Shown here: one piece after another, positions 1-12,400 of the stretch | Numbering within the stretch: position 1 is the stretch's first letter | How the letters are laid out: the number at the start of each line of letters is the position of its first letter | Assembly (NCBI GenBank): GCA_022316685.1 | Contig: JAKJHU010000067.1 | Span: 930,001 to 994,000 of the forward strand | Direction: 5' to 3' | Origin: Progne subis subis | Lineage: Eukaryota; Chordata; Aves; Passeriformes; Hirundinidae | DNA: 64,000 bases | The notes under the pieces: model-generated | Database searches by the model: none | Told to the model about the DNA's origin: nothing | The model's input: only the letters and a program-made list of their open reading frames with translations | Made by a program: the position numbers and the translations under genes

Positions 1-1667
1 TGATCTTCTAAGTACAAATTCACAGAACCCAAGATAAATAAAGTAAAAAAAAAAAAAAAAAAAAAGTGAGTAAGTAAAATGATGATTATCCTACTCTTGC
101 CTTTAGGAAAACTTAAATCTGTTGAAACTTTTCATTAGTATTTCCCTGCTTGTCTCTTTATTCCTTGATGAATTTCCCACAGGGAAAAAAATTCTTATTA
201 ACTGATTAATGAATACCTGGGTCATAAATATAAATTACAAAGATTCTGTAGACAAATTTTGGGTACAATGTGAATAATTAAATTCTTCATTAACCCCTTA
301 GAGTGAATATTCTATTATCTTGCCAATGTTTGATTTTATTAATAAATTTATTTAATCCTTATACTTCTAATATCAGAACAGACAGCAACATTTGCATAAA
401 TCAAAGCATGCATTAATAGTTTTCACAGAATTCCAGCCAAATTCCTAGTTTGTATAAACTGATTCTTGTCTAACAAAGTCAGTGGTGAAATATCTTTTTA
501 TAGCAGTTAAGGGCTTAGCTCCTTATAACACAGAACATGTATTTCCTTTGGGACCCTACCTGAAATGGCATTTGTAAATTGCTACAAGCCTGGTGCATCG
601 ATAGCCTGATGTGAGGAATTCAGACCAGTATTTTTTTTTTTTTTAATTTCAGTGCAAAATGGGAAATGTAGTTTACAATGAGACAGCTTAGAAAAGCACA
701 ACTATAATTAGAACTATACAATGGATGAAAAATTGGGAATGTATAGTAAGCTTCAGCTGATGTAGAAAAATACATTGTGCTGATTTGTTCTCCCTTCAAA
801 AAGCATTGCTTTATCCTAATCAATGGAAAACCCTAGAAGCATGAAAAGTATTTGATGAAGAAAACTCTCTTGCTTTTTTCATGTACTTTATATACATAAA
901 ATAATTTTTCATAGGTTACCATTTAAGTATCTATGTGCTGAATATTTTATTAGAATATTTATGATGATGAGAAGTGGAGAAAGCAACAAATTGTCTTTAC
1001 CTGGTCACAGGATTTGAATTAGCTGAACTGCTTCACAGGAAACAGAAGAGTGCTCTGATGCTTGGGATAGAGCAGTGAATGGGAGAAGTACAGCACACGC
1101 CTATGTGCATTTGTCAGTGCATATGGAGATGCCAGAATTCAGGTGGTTTAATCTTCTACTGTATCCTACTTCTATAATTTGGCAAAACACTTGTACCCAA
1201 CAGAGCAGCTTGCTTGCCTCTCTTCTAGGCTCAGAAAGAATTTTCAAATTTGGTGTATTCCAGGCACTCAGAAGGACTTAGTCTACCTACCAGGAAGACT
1301 GAATGCCTCAAAACATGCAGCAGTACCTTCCCTTTCTGAGTGTTCCAAAAAGAGTTGCTTGCTTTTTATGTTCTTATTGGTTTGAGCCCTCACAGCAATT
1401 TTCTGAGCAACTACATCTGTTCTATTCTGCATAAAAATTATTTGTCTTTCTACAGCTTAATTTGTGTGTTTGAAGTTGTTAGGAGCAGGATCAGGTCTTG
1501 TACATACACTGCAGGAATGAGAGCATTTTCTTCTGTCTGGAGAAAGTAAATATAAATATACCACACATTGTTATTACCACGTCTAAACATGCTTTCATGA
1601 TGAGAATAATTTGGATGATTACGTGATGTTGGGACATTGTGATTTTTAAGTTACAGTAATGATAAGT
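1..1667. other. AT-rich sequence, no gene seen
   Basis: Unique-looking AT-rich sequence. A 20-base A run lies near position 46-65 and a short T run near 631-644. Open frames are short and have no recognisable protein content. I see no repeat family, splice-flanked exon or RNA gene. Confidence 0.6.
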
Positions 1668-2074
1668 TGTTGTTGTGCATTATTTGGGTTTATATTGTAT
1701 TTCATTTTTATATTGAGTTTTGTGATGGTTTCTTCTGTTCCACCATGTATCACGAGGTTTGTCCCTGCTCCTTCTCCCTGCCCATCCTCCCACACTGGAA
1801 TGTAATCCAACTCTGTTCCCCTCCCACCTTGTCCCTGGTTGGGTAGTGACTTGTCCCTGCCTCTAGCCCTGTCCATTCTGGGAAAAAGCCCTGGGACCAC
1901 ATGGAAATCTCCCTCTAGCTCTTGGGACCAGGACAGGGATGGGGACCGGACTGAGCTCTGGACCCTGCGGGGGAAGGGCCCCAGAATAAAGCCATGATCC
2001 CCCCTGGACCAAGGGCAGATTCTTTCCTTTTGCCATCAACAGGTGCCTGCTCTCTCTAAAGGAAAAGGTTTTCA
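1668..2074 (+). mobile_element. Solo LTR, family A copy 1 (degraded)
   Basis: This is the first of four related LTR copies in the window. It shares with the others the opening TGTTGT..GCATTA, a block around 'CACACTGGAATGTAA' near 1793, 'TTGTCCCTG..TTGGG' near 1830, 'GGGAAAAAGCCCTGGGAC' near 1879, a polyadenylation signal AATAAA near 1986 and 'CTTTCCTTTTGCCATCA' near 2022. It is about 40-70 bp longer than the other copies because of extra sequence in the 1905-1970 part, so it may be a subfamily variant. The 3' end is uncertain, I see no target-site duplication, and 2075-2190 could be flank or decayed internal leader. No retroviral coding sequence is attached. Confidence 0.72.
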
Positions 2075-2550
2075 GCCTCTGGGATCTTTGGGACCCTGAA
2101 GGGAAAAATTCCTTCTGGCTGTGGTTTCTCTCTCAAGCTAGCAGAGGCAAAAATGGAGCCAAGGCTCTGGGAGAGAGAGAGATACGCCAATTAGCTCTCT
2201 TCATCATGAACATTATAATAAAATTTTGTATCTACTGGTACATATATGATATAAATGCAATTTTTTCTTAATTGGCAAAACAGTTAAGATTTAAATAGTT
2301 TTCTAACACAGCACTCCTTTTTATCTGGGTTCAAGTGTTATATATTTCCTTTCTATAGTTCGTTTTTCATTCTTCTGCCTCTTTAAACTCATAGGAAAGG
2401 AATAGGAGTCAAGTGCTTTGTCTGAATGTTGCTCGAGTTAACTTGCTTGGCTTAAAACTTCATACTTAGGCAATATTTGTATCAATGGTCAAAGATTTAG
2501 AAATTGTTTACATTATTACAGAAGCAGTTCTACTGTGAGGAAATATTTGA
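2075..2550. other. Sequence between repeats, nothing identified
   Basis: The first ~115 bp are GC-richer than the rest and follow directly on the family A LTR; they might be remains of its internal leader, but no clear primer-binding site is visible. The remainder is AT-rich with nothing recognised. Confidence 0.45.
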
Positions 2551-2850
2551 GTTTTGGTTGGAACCTCAGTAGGATTCTGGGCCAGCCTAGCAAAGCAGGG
2601 TCAGATACTGGGCAGATTAGGTTCCTCAAGACTTTAGGCAATCAGGTCTTGAAACTCCCTTCCAGTCTCTCTCTGGACAAACTATTCCATTGATTCACTG
2701 CTTTCCTTATGAAAAATTTTCCTTCCAGAAAATGTGATCCTTATTTTGTTTAGTTTGTGCCCATTGCACTTCACATTGTCCTTGTATCATATATTGGTGT
2801 AGGTATTCTTTTCCTTAAGTAGCTTCACACATTTGTCTTTGAGTACTGTC
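2551..2850 (-). mobile_element. Old CR1 LINE fragment
   Basis: Read on the plus strand, this stretch follows the reverse complement of the avian CR1 3' portion. It has 'GGTTGGAACCTC' near 2556, 'AAAGCAGGGTCAG' near 2592, a block like 'AACTATTCCATTGATTCACT' near 2681, 'TTCCTTCCAGAAAATGTGATCC' in the middle (the reverse of the conserved TTCTTCCT..TTC block) and 'AGTTTGTGCCCATTGC' near 2752. It therefore lies on the minus strand. Divergence is high, with many substitutions and small indels, so it is an old 5'-truncated copy without coding capacity. Confidence 0.72.
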
Positions 2851-2905
2851 AAGTGAACTATTGAATTAGCAGACCTGAAAGGTAGCACCAATTTCTTGAT
2901 CAGGG

Positions 2906-3119
2906 CACAATGCAATAAAGGACTTACTTATGCTGGCTTTGTCTAAAACAAAGCTATAGTCTTCTAGTAAACACAGACGTACAGAGACATCTCAGACTGC
3001 CTTTATGCTGGTCACAATGCAGTAAAAGACTTACTTATGCTGGCTTTGTCTAAAACAAAGCTATAGTCTTCTAGTAAACACAGATGTACAGAGACATCTC
3101 AGACTGCCTTTATACTGGT
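2906..3119. repeat. 107-bp tandem duplication, two copies
   Basis: Positions 2906-3012 and 3013-3119 are two head-to-tail copies of a 107-bp unit beginning CACAATGCA. Reading them side by side I count four substitutions and no indel, so they are about 96% identical. The unit has no recognised family signature and no open frame of note. Confidence 0.93.
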
Positions 3120-3202
3120 CATTCTTAATGGCTGCATTTAGATATTATATTGCCTTTCTTATCACCCCCCATCATTTTTCATGCAAATGTCGAACACCCT
3201 TT

Positions 3203-3204
<2 letters not shown>

Positions 3205-3253
<49 letters not shown>
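3205..3253. repeat. Long poly-T tract
   Basis: An uninterrupted run of 49 T. It is not attached to a recognisable retroelement 3' end; birds lack abundant poly-A-tailed LINEs, so this is best called a homopolymer. Confidence 0.95.
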
Positions 3254-3254
<1 letters not shown>

Positions 3255-3257
<3 letters not shown>

Positions 3258-3719
3258 TATTTTGTATAGGGCTTTACATTCTTAGTTTAGGTAGTTCTTG
3301 TTGTCCTTCTTCCCTGTCTGCTAGGAAATTAATACATAATGTACAAGAAACTCCTTTCTTTAAACTTTTACATTTACAGTGGAATAGACAGATGACAAAA
3401 CAGACACTAAAAAAAAAGCATCAGTGCCCTGAATGTTAAAATGAAATCTTAGTTTTCAGTCCCTTTAGACTTACTATGCCAAGAGCTGGGATTTCACTAA
3501 GGTTCCTATTACACAAAGTAATCTGCTCTTCTGCAGAGGTAGTTGTGCAATGTCATTTGATTGCATTTTATCCAGTAGGGTTCTGCTTACTTGAGAGTTT
3601 TGTGGGGTTTTTTATTTTTTGTTTTGTCTTTTTTTCCACAAGGTATTTCCACCTTTTCTGTCATCTTATGAAAGTACTTACAATTTAATGGGTCTTCTAA
3701 TTGAAGTGAAAGATGCTTG
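3255..3719. other. AT-rich sequence, no gene seen
   Basis: Short chance open frames only, and no repeat family recognised. Confidence 0.5.
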
Positions 3720-4470
3720 TTTGCACTTAAAAATAGCTTTCAGTGAATTTGTCATGTACCGGTAATAGAAGAGCTGTCTTTCTGTTATTAGCACTGCAGA
3801 ATAAACCTATGGTTAATACCTTATTTACACAAACTGGAGACATTGGGCGACCTTCAAGCTGCATTGTGTTCAGTGCCCTTTTTATAACCTTAATTACCAG
3901 GGAATACAGCACTTTAAAGAAAGACTAACATTTCACTTTAACATCCACGATAATCTATTATAAAACCAGCTAAGCCAGCCCCCAAATACAGAGAAATGTT
4001 ATTACATGCTCAGCTAGCTGTCAAGGGGCCATGAGTCAGTGGCTTACAGTTATCAAAAGTAACAAGGTTGTTCAGAATTTCATCCAACAAAGCCAGCCAG
4101 CTTATGAAGGGATTAAGCACTCTTTGATTAGAACAAATAGAACACATCCTGCCCTTTTAATTAGCATTCCCTTTCACTTGGTTTAGTCTGGTAATTTGAC
4201 ACTCTTACTAGCCAATGCAAGAAAAGACTCAGTTGTGGCCTACCCGTGAGAATTATGGCAGTAGTACATTAACGTGCACTAGCTAAATTGTGAGCAATCT
4301 TAGAGATCATTCTTAAAGTCCTAGGAAAATCCCAAGGGCATAATGTCAACAGACACAGTGTAGTAATATTTAATGCAATGTGTGCATTGCAGACTCCATG
4401 AGCCTTTAGGCATAATATATTGCCCTGAGGCCACAGTCGTTCTACCTTCTATCCTAGACAACCAAAAATA
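3720..4470. promoter_or_regulatory. Candidate conserved non-coding block
   Basis: This 750-bp stretch has no simple repeats or recognised transposon. It is compositionally more balanced than its flanks and rich in short words typical of developmental enhancers. Homeodomain-like cores include TTAATTA near 3892, TTTTAATTAGC near 4156 and GATTAG near 4128. There is a TTATCA/TGTCAA mix near 4050 and a TGAGTCAG AP-1/MARE-like word near 4031. The call rests on texture and motifs alone; conservation cannot be seen from one sequence. It could equally be ordinary unique intergenic DNA. Confidence 0.28.
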
Positions 4471-5446
4471 TTTTTTATCAGCTTTATTGATATTTTAGAG
4501 GTTTATATATTAATTTCTCACCTAAGATAAGTCAGTCACAGCAACATGTGTTTGCAGTGGTGAAGAAATGAGTGAAAAATATGTTGAAAATCATGAAAAT
4601 CATGAAAATACAAAGAGTTTGGTTTGGAAACATTCACCCTTGCCATGTTGAAAAGAAAGAAAAAAAGTTGTTTCATTGGAACACAAATACTGACACCTTG
4701 ATTTTATACTGCCTTCCCTCAGCCTTTCCCTGTCCCCCTCTCCCTGACTTGGTACCTCAGTGTGGATTGGTATTTGATAAAGAAAAAGTGAGAAACCTAC
4801 TCTCCAGACTTTAGTTGTTCCAAACTCCATGTGATACACCGAATAATCACCGGATGAAATGGTCACCAACATTTTTTCAAGCTGCCTACTCTCTCTGATG
4901 CCTTCCATTGACATGCATTTGAAATAAATCCCTCTGTTGTCCCTCTGTCTCAAATCAACTGCTTGAATGTGTACTTGAGAATGTCATCCTGCCATATCCT
5001 ATAATTCCCTCCTTTCTTCTGTCCTTCCTTCTGTATGATACTAAGTGCAAAATATCCAGGTTTGTTTAGTATAAACAGTGGTGACAGTCAGCTCATGTTT
5101 CAAGAGCAGCTGCTCATCTCCTACTCTCCACCCACCAGACATCACCTCTTCCTCAGATCTGCCCTGTGATCTGCTTGTGTAATCACTCCCTAACACAGTT
5201 CAATCAAAATTATCTGCATTTAAAAAGTTCTAACTTTTAAAAGGTTTGAGTTAACCAAAATGATGCTGACTTAATGGCTTATTTGAGAAGTAAGTATAAT
5301 CTAATTCCATTAAATATTCAAATTTGACTTTTATCTTCTGCATTTCTCATTCCTAAAAGTACAAAAGCAGCATAGTAGTTGATTTATACAGTCTTCTGAT
5401 AGACCACAAAAAAAAAAAAAAAAAGCTAATTTAAAAATATAGATTT
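4471..5446. other. AT-rich unique sequence
   Basis: No recognisable coding or repeat content apart from a short A run at about 5408-5424. Confidence 0.5.
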
Positions 5447-5491
5447 TCTTTAAGGTCCCTTCCAACCCAAGCCATTCTGTGATTCTATGAT
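5447..5491 (+). mobile_element. CR1 3'-end stub
   Basis: 'AAGGTCCCTTCCAACCCAAG' near 5453 followed by 'CCATTCTGTGATTCTATGAT' is the diagnostic 3' terminus of avian CR1 elements on the plus strand. Upstream of about 5447 no CR1 sequence can be recognised, so it is a very short, heavily 5'-truncated copy or the last readable end of an old one. Confidence 0.82.
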
Positions 5492-6066
5492 CAACTGGAA
5501 TTAAGTTTCATGTATTGTGTCACAAAGATATCACCATGTCTCCTGCCACACCTTTGTTGTCCTGCAGTAGAGCATTGAAACAGGCAATGTAGCCCACATT
5601 TTTGTAGTTATTTAGACCTTCATTTTCTGTCCACATAAAGACTTTGGACTCACTAGATAGTTATCACTCCTCTCAAATTCTGTACGTGGGCACTATTTTC
5701 TTAGGGCAGAAGAGCAGAATATTTGACGTCTCTGCATTATTAGATTTAAGAAAGTCTTCTGGGAATAACACAGAGTAGCCTGGGTTATGTTCACTGGCCT
5801 TTTACTTCAAGTGCTTCACCTCTTATTGGGTTATTTGCCTGCCTACAGGCAAGAAGTAGTGTAAAAATCCGTAGTAGCTGAAACTGCACTCTTCTCTTAA
5901 CATAGCTCTTGCCCATTTCTACAGTCTGTATTCTTGTGTGAGCCTTGACAGAAACTTTCAAAGGATATACTTCAAGTTCACCTTTGAGATCTCAACAATA
6001 TCCTAAATAATTTTACCAGGCAAATTGTGCATGCTTAAAACATCTGCATTCTAAGAGACAATTCTA
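5492..6066. other. Unique sequence, nothing identified
   Basis: Mixed-composition sequence with no repeat family or convincing exon. Confidence 0.5.
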
Positions 6067-6072
6067 GTCCAT

Positions 6073-6736
6073 TGTGGTGGTGCAGAACTGTTTTATTAGG
6101 TTTTTATAAGAAGTTTATGTTATGGTTCATTTCACTGTATCCCCAATGTTGTAACCCTTTTTGTGTTTTCTGTATAACAAGGTGTTTTGTGTCAGTCCTC
6201 CCACCCTCCTCGCTCTGGGGCAGCTTGTCTATCACTCCAGGGGTCCCTTCCGGATTGTGAAATCTCAGGGAAAGGGCTTCAGGTGATAGGTCCCCTGGGG
6301 GGAATTCCTTTGGCTCTGGATTTTAGTGGTCCAGGGCTTGGGGGTGGCCACACCTTGTTACCCCCTGGATCCCCTGATTTGTTGTCTTGTTGTAACCTCC
6401 CTGGAACCCCTCCCCCACTTTTAAGGTGGCAGAGAGACTCACTCAGCTCTCAGCTCTTCAGCTCTGCCTCACAGCTCCTCACTGGACTGAGGTTGGACCA
6501 ACTGTGGACTTCCGCAGCTGGCCTGAATAAACATCTTTTAACCTGCTAAGCTGAGAGCCAGCCTTTTCTCTTCTGCTGCCATTGCTGTTACGACACTATT
6601 GAGTCCAGCTGCCGAGAAGCCGACCCAGCAGGTAAATAGCCTGCGTGACCATCCGAACTGGAAACTTCTGTGGCTGTGTTGACCAGAGCTAGCCAGAGGT
6701 CAGCTCCCGCCGGGAGCGGGGACAGAACCAGACACA
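6073..6736 (+). mobile_element. Solo LTR, family B copy 1
   Basis: A complete 664-bp LTR beginning TGTGGTGGTGCAG and ending CCAGACACA, so it has canonical TG...CA ends. It is flanked by the perfect 6-bp direct repeat GTCCAT at 6067-6072 and 6737-6742, the duplicated target site. A polyadenylation signal AATAAA lies near 6526. At the expected TATA position near 6420 the sequence reads TTTTAA, where the second copy has TTATAA. No internal retroviral sequence is attached, so this is a solo LTR left by LTR-LTR recombination. The 6-bp duplication fits an ERVK-like (class II) element; that class call is inference. Confidence 0.94.
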
Positions 6737-6742
6737 GTCCAT

Positions 6743-7158
6743 TTTCAAGGATAATATAAAAAACCCAAACCAAACCAAACAAACAAAAAAACCTCAACAA
6801 ATTTCAATATAAATACTCTTTCTGAAAAAAAAAAAAAAGGGGAAAATTATTTTTGAGATTGAATAAACTTCAGTGAACAGATCAGTGGGGTTTTTTTGTT
6901 GTTTTTGTTTTGGTTTTTTTTTTAATTTAAGAAGAATTTCTGTTTTAATGAAAGAAAAAAATATTTCAGATTGTCTGTCAAAAGTAAGATCATTTATAAT
7001 GATGCATGAAATGCCACCATAATGATTTTTCTCTTTAATAGATATTTTTAAAAGATGATGGGAATGTTTTGGTATGGGTGAAATAATTTAAGTCATGCCC
7101 ATCATTGTAGTTTCTTGCAACTTGACTTCTTTTTTCTTGTTTTCCAGTGTTAGTGGGT

Positions 7159-7160
<2 letters not shown>
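6743..7160. other. Low-complexity flank of LTR
   Basis: An A/C-rich stretch at about 6756-6793 is followed by a short A run near 6826 and T/G-rich sequence near 6889-6925. No gene is seen. Confidence 0.6.
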
Positions 7161-7208
<48 letters not shown>

Positions 7209-7232
7209 TTTTTTTTTTTGTTTGTTTTTTTT
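7161..7232. repeat. Poly-T tract with G interruptions
   Basis: About 70 bases, almost all T, with isolated G at 7208, 7220 and 7224. Simple sequence; the lysine-rich open frame on the other strand is an artefact of it. Confidence 0.95.
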
Positions 7233-7350
7233 AAATATATATATCCTGGGATGTAAAAATAATTTGAAAATGACAAAGCACCTAATCTCAGGTAAATATT
7301 TTCAAAAAGAAATTTTCTGAAGGCCAACCATAATGAAATCAGGTAGAATA

Positions 7351-7391
7351 ATTTCTTTTTTCTCTTCTTTTTTCTCTTCTTTTTTCTCTTC

Positions 7392-7423
<32 letters not shown>

Positions 7424-7447
7424 CTCTTCTTTTTTCTCTTCTTTTTA
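7351..7447. repeat. CTCTTCTTTTTT pyrimidine minisatellite
   Basis: Six or so copies of a 12-bp pyrimidine unit, CTCTTCTTTTTT, are interrupted by a long T run at about 7401-7423. The tract is wholly C/T on this strand. Confidence 0.9.
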
Positions 7448-9386
7448 TAGAGGCTTTTAAGACATTTAATGTTCTGTGAAATAGTGCTTTCTAGATTGTG
7501 TTTCTCTAATAGATGAATAACATAGAATTAAAGTAATTGAATAGAAGTTGTTGTAAGGTATTAATTTAGTTTCAAGAATATTAGTATAGGAACGACTTGG
7601 ATAAGTTGCAGGATGAAATATAAAAGCAGTAATAGATCATAGGGAAAGTGGAAAAGAGGCAAACAATTCAAGAATGTGAGAAGAATTTACCCAGAATGTG
7701 AGAAGAACTGAAGAAAAAAAGATGTAATTATGGTTTATGCATTTCCTTAGATAAGTTCTTTCATATGTCAGGATTGAACACAGAGAAATACTGTGAAAAA
7801 AAAAAAAAAAATACTGTTTCATTTCTCTTTTATGTATTCCATAAACACCTACTAAAGAATTAATTACACAAAAAACAAGGAAGGGTACATTTGTCATTTG
7901 CTAATATGACTAAAAAGTTACTTTGATTTTATCTGTAAATCTACACACATCAGATTGGAGGAAAAAAAAAAAAAAAAAAGTGGAGTTACATCTAGCAAAC
8001 AAATTACTTGGGAACAATTAAATTGCTAGGGTATTTTGTGTCCTACTTCCCCCCGCCCCGCTCCTCCCCCCCATATAAAGACAAAGACAGTGTGTGTGCA
8101 CAGACTCACACCCATTTGTGTGTGTTTACAGTGACCCACACACATAAATATACAGGAGTAAAATGAATAAGGAGACTCTCCACTAAAAGTGGAAATACTT
8201 GTATATTTTACCAGCTGTCTAGTTGTGCTCAGCTTTTCCCAACTGATTGTTCATTTGCCTCATAGATGCAAACAATAGAATTCTGAGATAAACTGATACA
8301 AGTTTTATTAACAATTCATAACTGAACTTAAACAACAAGAGAAAAGAAAATATCAATTTTAATCTGTACCAATGTCATTCAGTCTTCCAAATGCCTTTTG
8401 AATGGGGAATTTTAAAGAAAGTAATTTTTTTTTTCTAGGAAATACTTGGAAATTCAAAGTCTACTGTCTCTTTTAGATGTGAATCTGTATGTTTCCAGTT
8501 TTAAAGGAGGTCAGACTACATTTTCAATTAAGTTTAATGGAGATAAACTTCAGCTGAAAGGTAAACAAATGGGCTACAAGACTCTAGAGCATGCATATGA
8601 TGGAAATAGAGGGATATAAAAGGGCTGTCATTAGAGTAATATCTAATGACTTCTTAATAAAAGAGAAATGAAAGAAGCCAGTTAAAGATTAAACAATGTG
8701 TCTCTTCTTAAGCTCAAATGGGAAACACAAATATTTGTTATTGCAATTCATAACTTATGATTACAGATTTGATGTATTTATACATTGATGTACTAATTTA
8801 TTATGCATTACATGTATAACAAATAATGTTAATTTAATTATGCCTGATCAAATTAATAGGGGAAGGAGGAACAGAATTTTTTTCCTGAGAATGTTATAAA
8901 AGCTTCACAGAACAAAAAGGAAAGTTTGAAGTTAGACAGAATAGATGGAGGAGGCTCTCATATCAGAAGAAGTTTAAGGCAGTTTATTACAAAAGATGAA
9001 TCTTTTTGCTTGTTTTTGAAGGTATTGATATTGATAAAGGATATTAATAAGAAATTAATGTTTAAAAGAAATGCATCATTATGAAATCATTCTGAAATAA
9101 CTTTAATAATAATACTACAACAATAAGACCATTTAAGGGCTTGGTAAGATGAGTGTTTCATAGTTAACTTTGTATTAATACTTAAATATGCCTAAATATA
9201 TTTGGATTACATTACAAAATTACTTTGATATCTAGTCAGCAAACATTTTCTTCCTGAAAATATCCAAAATATTCTTTCTTTAATTCTTTGGGTTACCTTA
9301 CTTGCTGGTGTTCTGGAGGCCCTACCATATCTTTCAAATTTTAAGTTGTAATCTGTACAGTTTGTGTGGCACTGTATGTCAACAGA

Positions 9387-9429
<43 letters not shown>

Positions 9430-12400
9430 CAGAAAAACCTACTCTTTTTAAGAACCTCGAAAATGCGTATCTATCTGAGCATAACAGCAGATACATGTTC
9501 ACCACAAACTTTAGAGATCTAATTTCTGCAAACTCTAGATGATTCAAGTAAAAGCAGGATTAATTCTACTGTAGTTAAGATAAATTCAAATTAAATTATA
9601 GAAGGATTATATTATTCTTCCTGTAACTAGTTTGAGTGATAAATTGTGTAGAAAGGGGTGTAAGTATAATAGACTGGTGTGTTCCTAAATTTGTCAAATA
9701 GGCATACATTGCAATCAAACTTCTTGCAAACTGTTTTTGAAAGTTCAAATACATATTGATAGCTCCAAATTTGGTAGGAATCATGACTCAGCAGATGCTC
9801 CTTAAGGAAATATTCTGTGATACTGGTAGTCTGATAGCAAAAAGAGAGAACAACAAAGCTCACGAGAGAGCTGGTGCTCTCTCTAATCAGAGACATTTGA
9901 TGTTCTGTCCAGTCACAAGCATCCACAGGTCATGTTCATGGTTTCTGAGCTCATTGCTCAGGATACTGGCTGTACTGGCAATCGTTGGGTGCCATGGATC
10001 CTTTCAGCATCAGTTTATCCAGCAACTTTAGGAAAATCATACACATGTGTGGTACAGAGGAGTCTAGTATGTTGGAAAACTCCTTCCACTGAGGTGTGGA
10101 AGAAGGAAAAGAGAAAGAAGTTGGAAAGCATTTATGAGTTCCCTAGCATGTAATGAGGGGAACAACTTGACATTTACTTTTAGGCCTACAGTTTAGTTTA
10201 AGGCACAGTTGATTACTGTATATAATACTCCAAATTGAGGAGTTTGGTATAATTCAGACAAAATGTGTATTCATTAAGAATTAAAAGTATATTGACTGTA
10301 GAGCTTCATTATACAGAGCTGGAAAATTTGGCCAAGCAGGCAGATATTTTGGATAAAACTTTTGTTACACATCTGTATTTTTCAACATTTATCTAAAATG
10401 TCAACACTTATCTAAATTCTCCATATATCATTACTTGTTATATTATTCAGATGTCTTTTTTTTTTTTTTAATTATTATTGTTTTCCTGACTTTTATTTGA
10501 GAAAGCAGCTGCAATACTGTATTCATAATTGCAAGTCACATAGTATATATGCATAGTCACATAGAATAATGCATGCAACAATACAATATAGAAAACAAAA
10601 TTATAGCTCTTACATTTCTTTATACTGGAATTAGTTACTTTGCAGAATCAGTTCTCTGCTAACTGACTAGTGAAAAAAACCCACATCCTACTCCTGTGCT
10701 GACATATATCTATCTGCAAAATATTTATCATTCGATTTAAAAGAGGCCAGAGGTAAAATTGGTGGTTTATGGCTTTGGAAGGATGAGGTCTATGTCTATC
10801 CTAGAAAGCTAAGAAGAACATGGTTCGTTGGTCCTGAGGACAAAGAACATGGAAATTATTTAATCCAGTACAGCTATAATCCCTGCCTCTGATAAATAGA
10901 TTTGTTCTTTTGAAAGCGATAGGATCAATCATTTTAGCAACAGTGTATTCTTGTGCTTAGTCTTAGGAATACCTGACGTTTAAACAGGAAAGCACTGCTT
11001 CATGTTGACCAAATCTATGCTAATTGTTAAATAGTTTCATCATCTGCCCTGGCCAGCTCAGCATTTTAAGTATAGCTGACTGATTTCTAGTCCATACACA
11101 CTAAAACTCTCCAGTGAAACAAACAGGAAGAACTTAAACAAAACCACCACCCCAACATCACTCGTCCCAATATTCATCATTCTCTTTGCTATTAAAAAGA
11201 AATTCTACCTATCAAATGTTCCCCACAGTCAAAAAAACTACCAAGAAAAAAACTGAAAAAACCCACTACTTAGCCAATGATTTTGTTTTCCCAAGTAGAC
11301 CTGTCTCTCTGATCAGTATGGGTTATTTTCAGTTTATATATTTGCCCAATGAAATATTGTTTACAGAAGATTTATACCATAATCTTAACATTTAAGGTTT
11401 TTTTGTTTCCCCTCTTAATTGACCTTTTGTGATATTGGAAAAAGACCAATTGTAACTGTTAATGTTTCAAGGTATGTTTTGGTGGGGTTTTTTTTTGTTT
11501 GTTTGTTTGTTTTTGTTTTTGTTTTGATTTGTTTGTTTGTTTGTTTGTTTCTTTTTTTCCCCTGAAATTTCTAATATTAATCAAGGGTTATATTGATCCT
11601 GCTGGTAGATTGAGCACTGTATGAACTCCACATTTGTTCTCTTACTTTTTTCAGGACAGCAATGTTGGGCAGATGTGAAGCAGGACCATTTGCTATCAGT
11701 GAATATCTACTTTATGAGATCATAGATAGTTACTGCTACCTAAAATAGCTGTCATATTTTTCAAGACCCATTTCACTCTTCAGTTGTCAGAAGTTTGATT
11801 AATAAACATAGGTACTCCTTTATTCTTGGCACCTTTACAGCTTAGTGTCAAATTCATGTCTCATTTAATTTCAGATGTTCAGCTTCATATGCCTCATTAT
11901 ACTACTATAATAGAAGCACAAAAAAAATTTAGAAATAATTGCCCCCAAAATCTTCTGAAATCTGCACCTGAAATAAATCATTATTTCTGTAATATTTGAG
12001 ATAGTTCAATAATAAAGAAATTAGCTATTTTAAAATGGTAAAAAATAGTTAGTGAAAGACATCTTTGTATGTGGTTGCATATTCCAAATGTGTCATATGC
12101 CTCTAAAATAATTCTTTCATAAGTTTAAGAATCTTGAGAAATATAATTATATAATAGTACTGATCATTGCATTTTTAATGTTCATTCTTGTTACAAGGAA
12201 TTATATATCTTTAAAATGCATTGGGTTTAAGCTTCATACAGTGCTAGAGAACTTTACAAGTAACCTGTGTACTAAAAAGTTATTAAAACTCTTGGTTGGA
12301 GATAGAAGACATAAATATTGATTGTAGGAAAAGAACAAGAAAGGCTTTCTATTCAGGGAAGAGGAAGGTATATTGGATTCATTGTGCCATTGATATTCCC

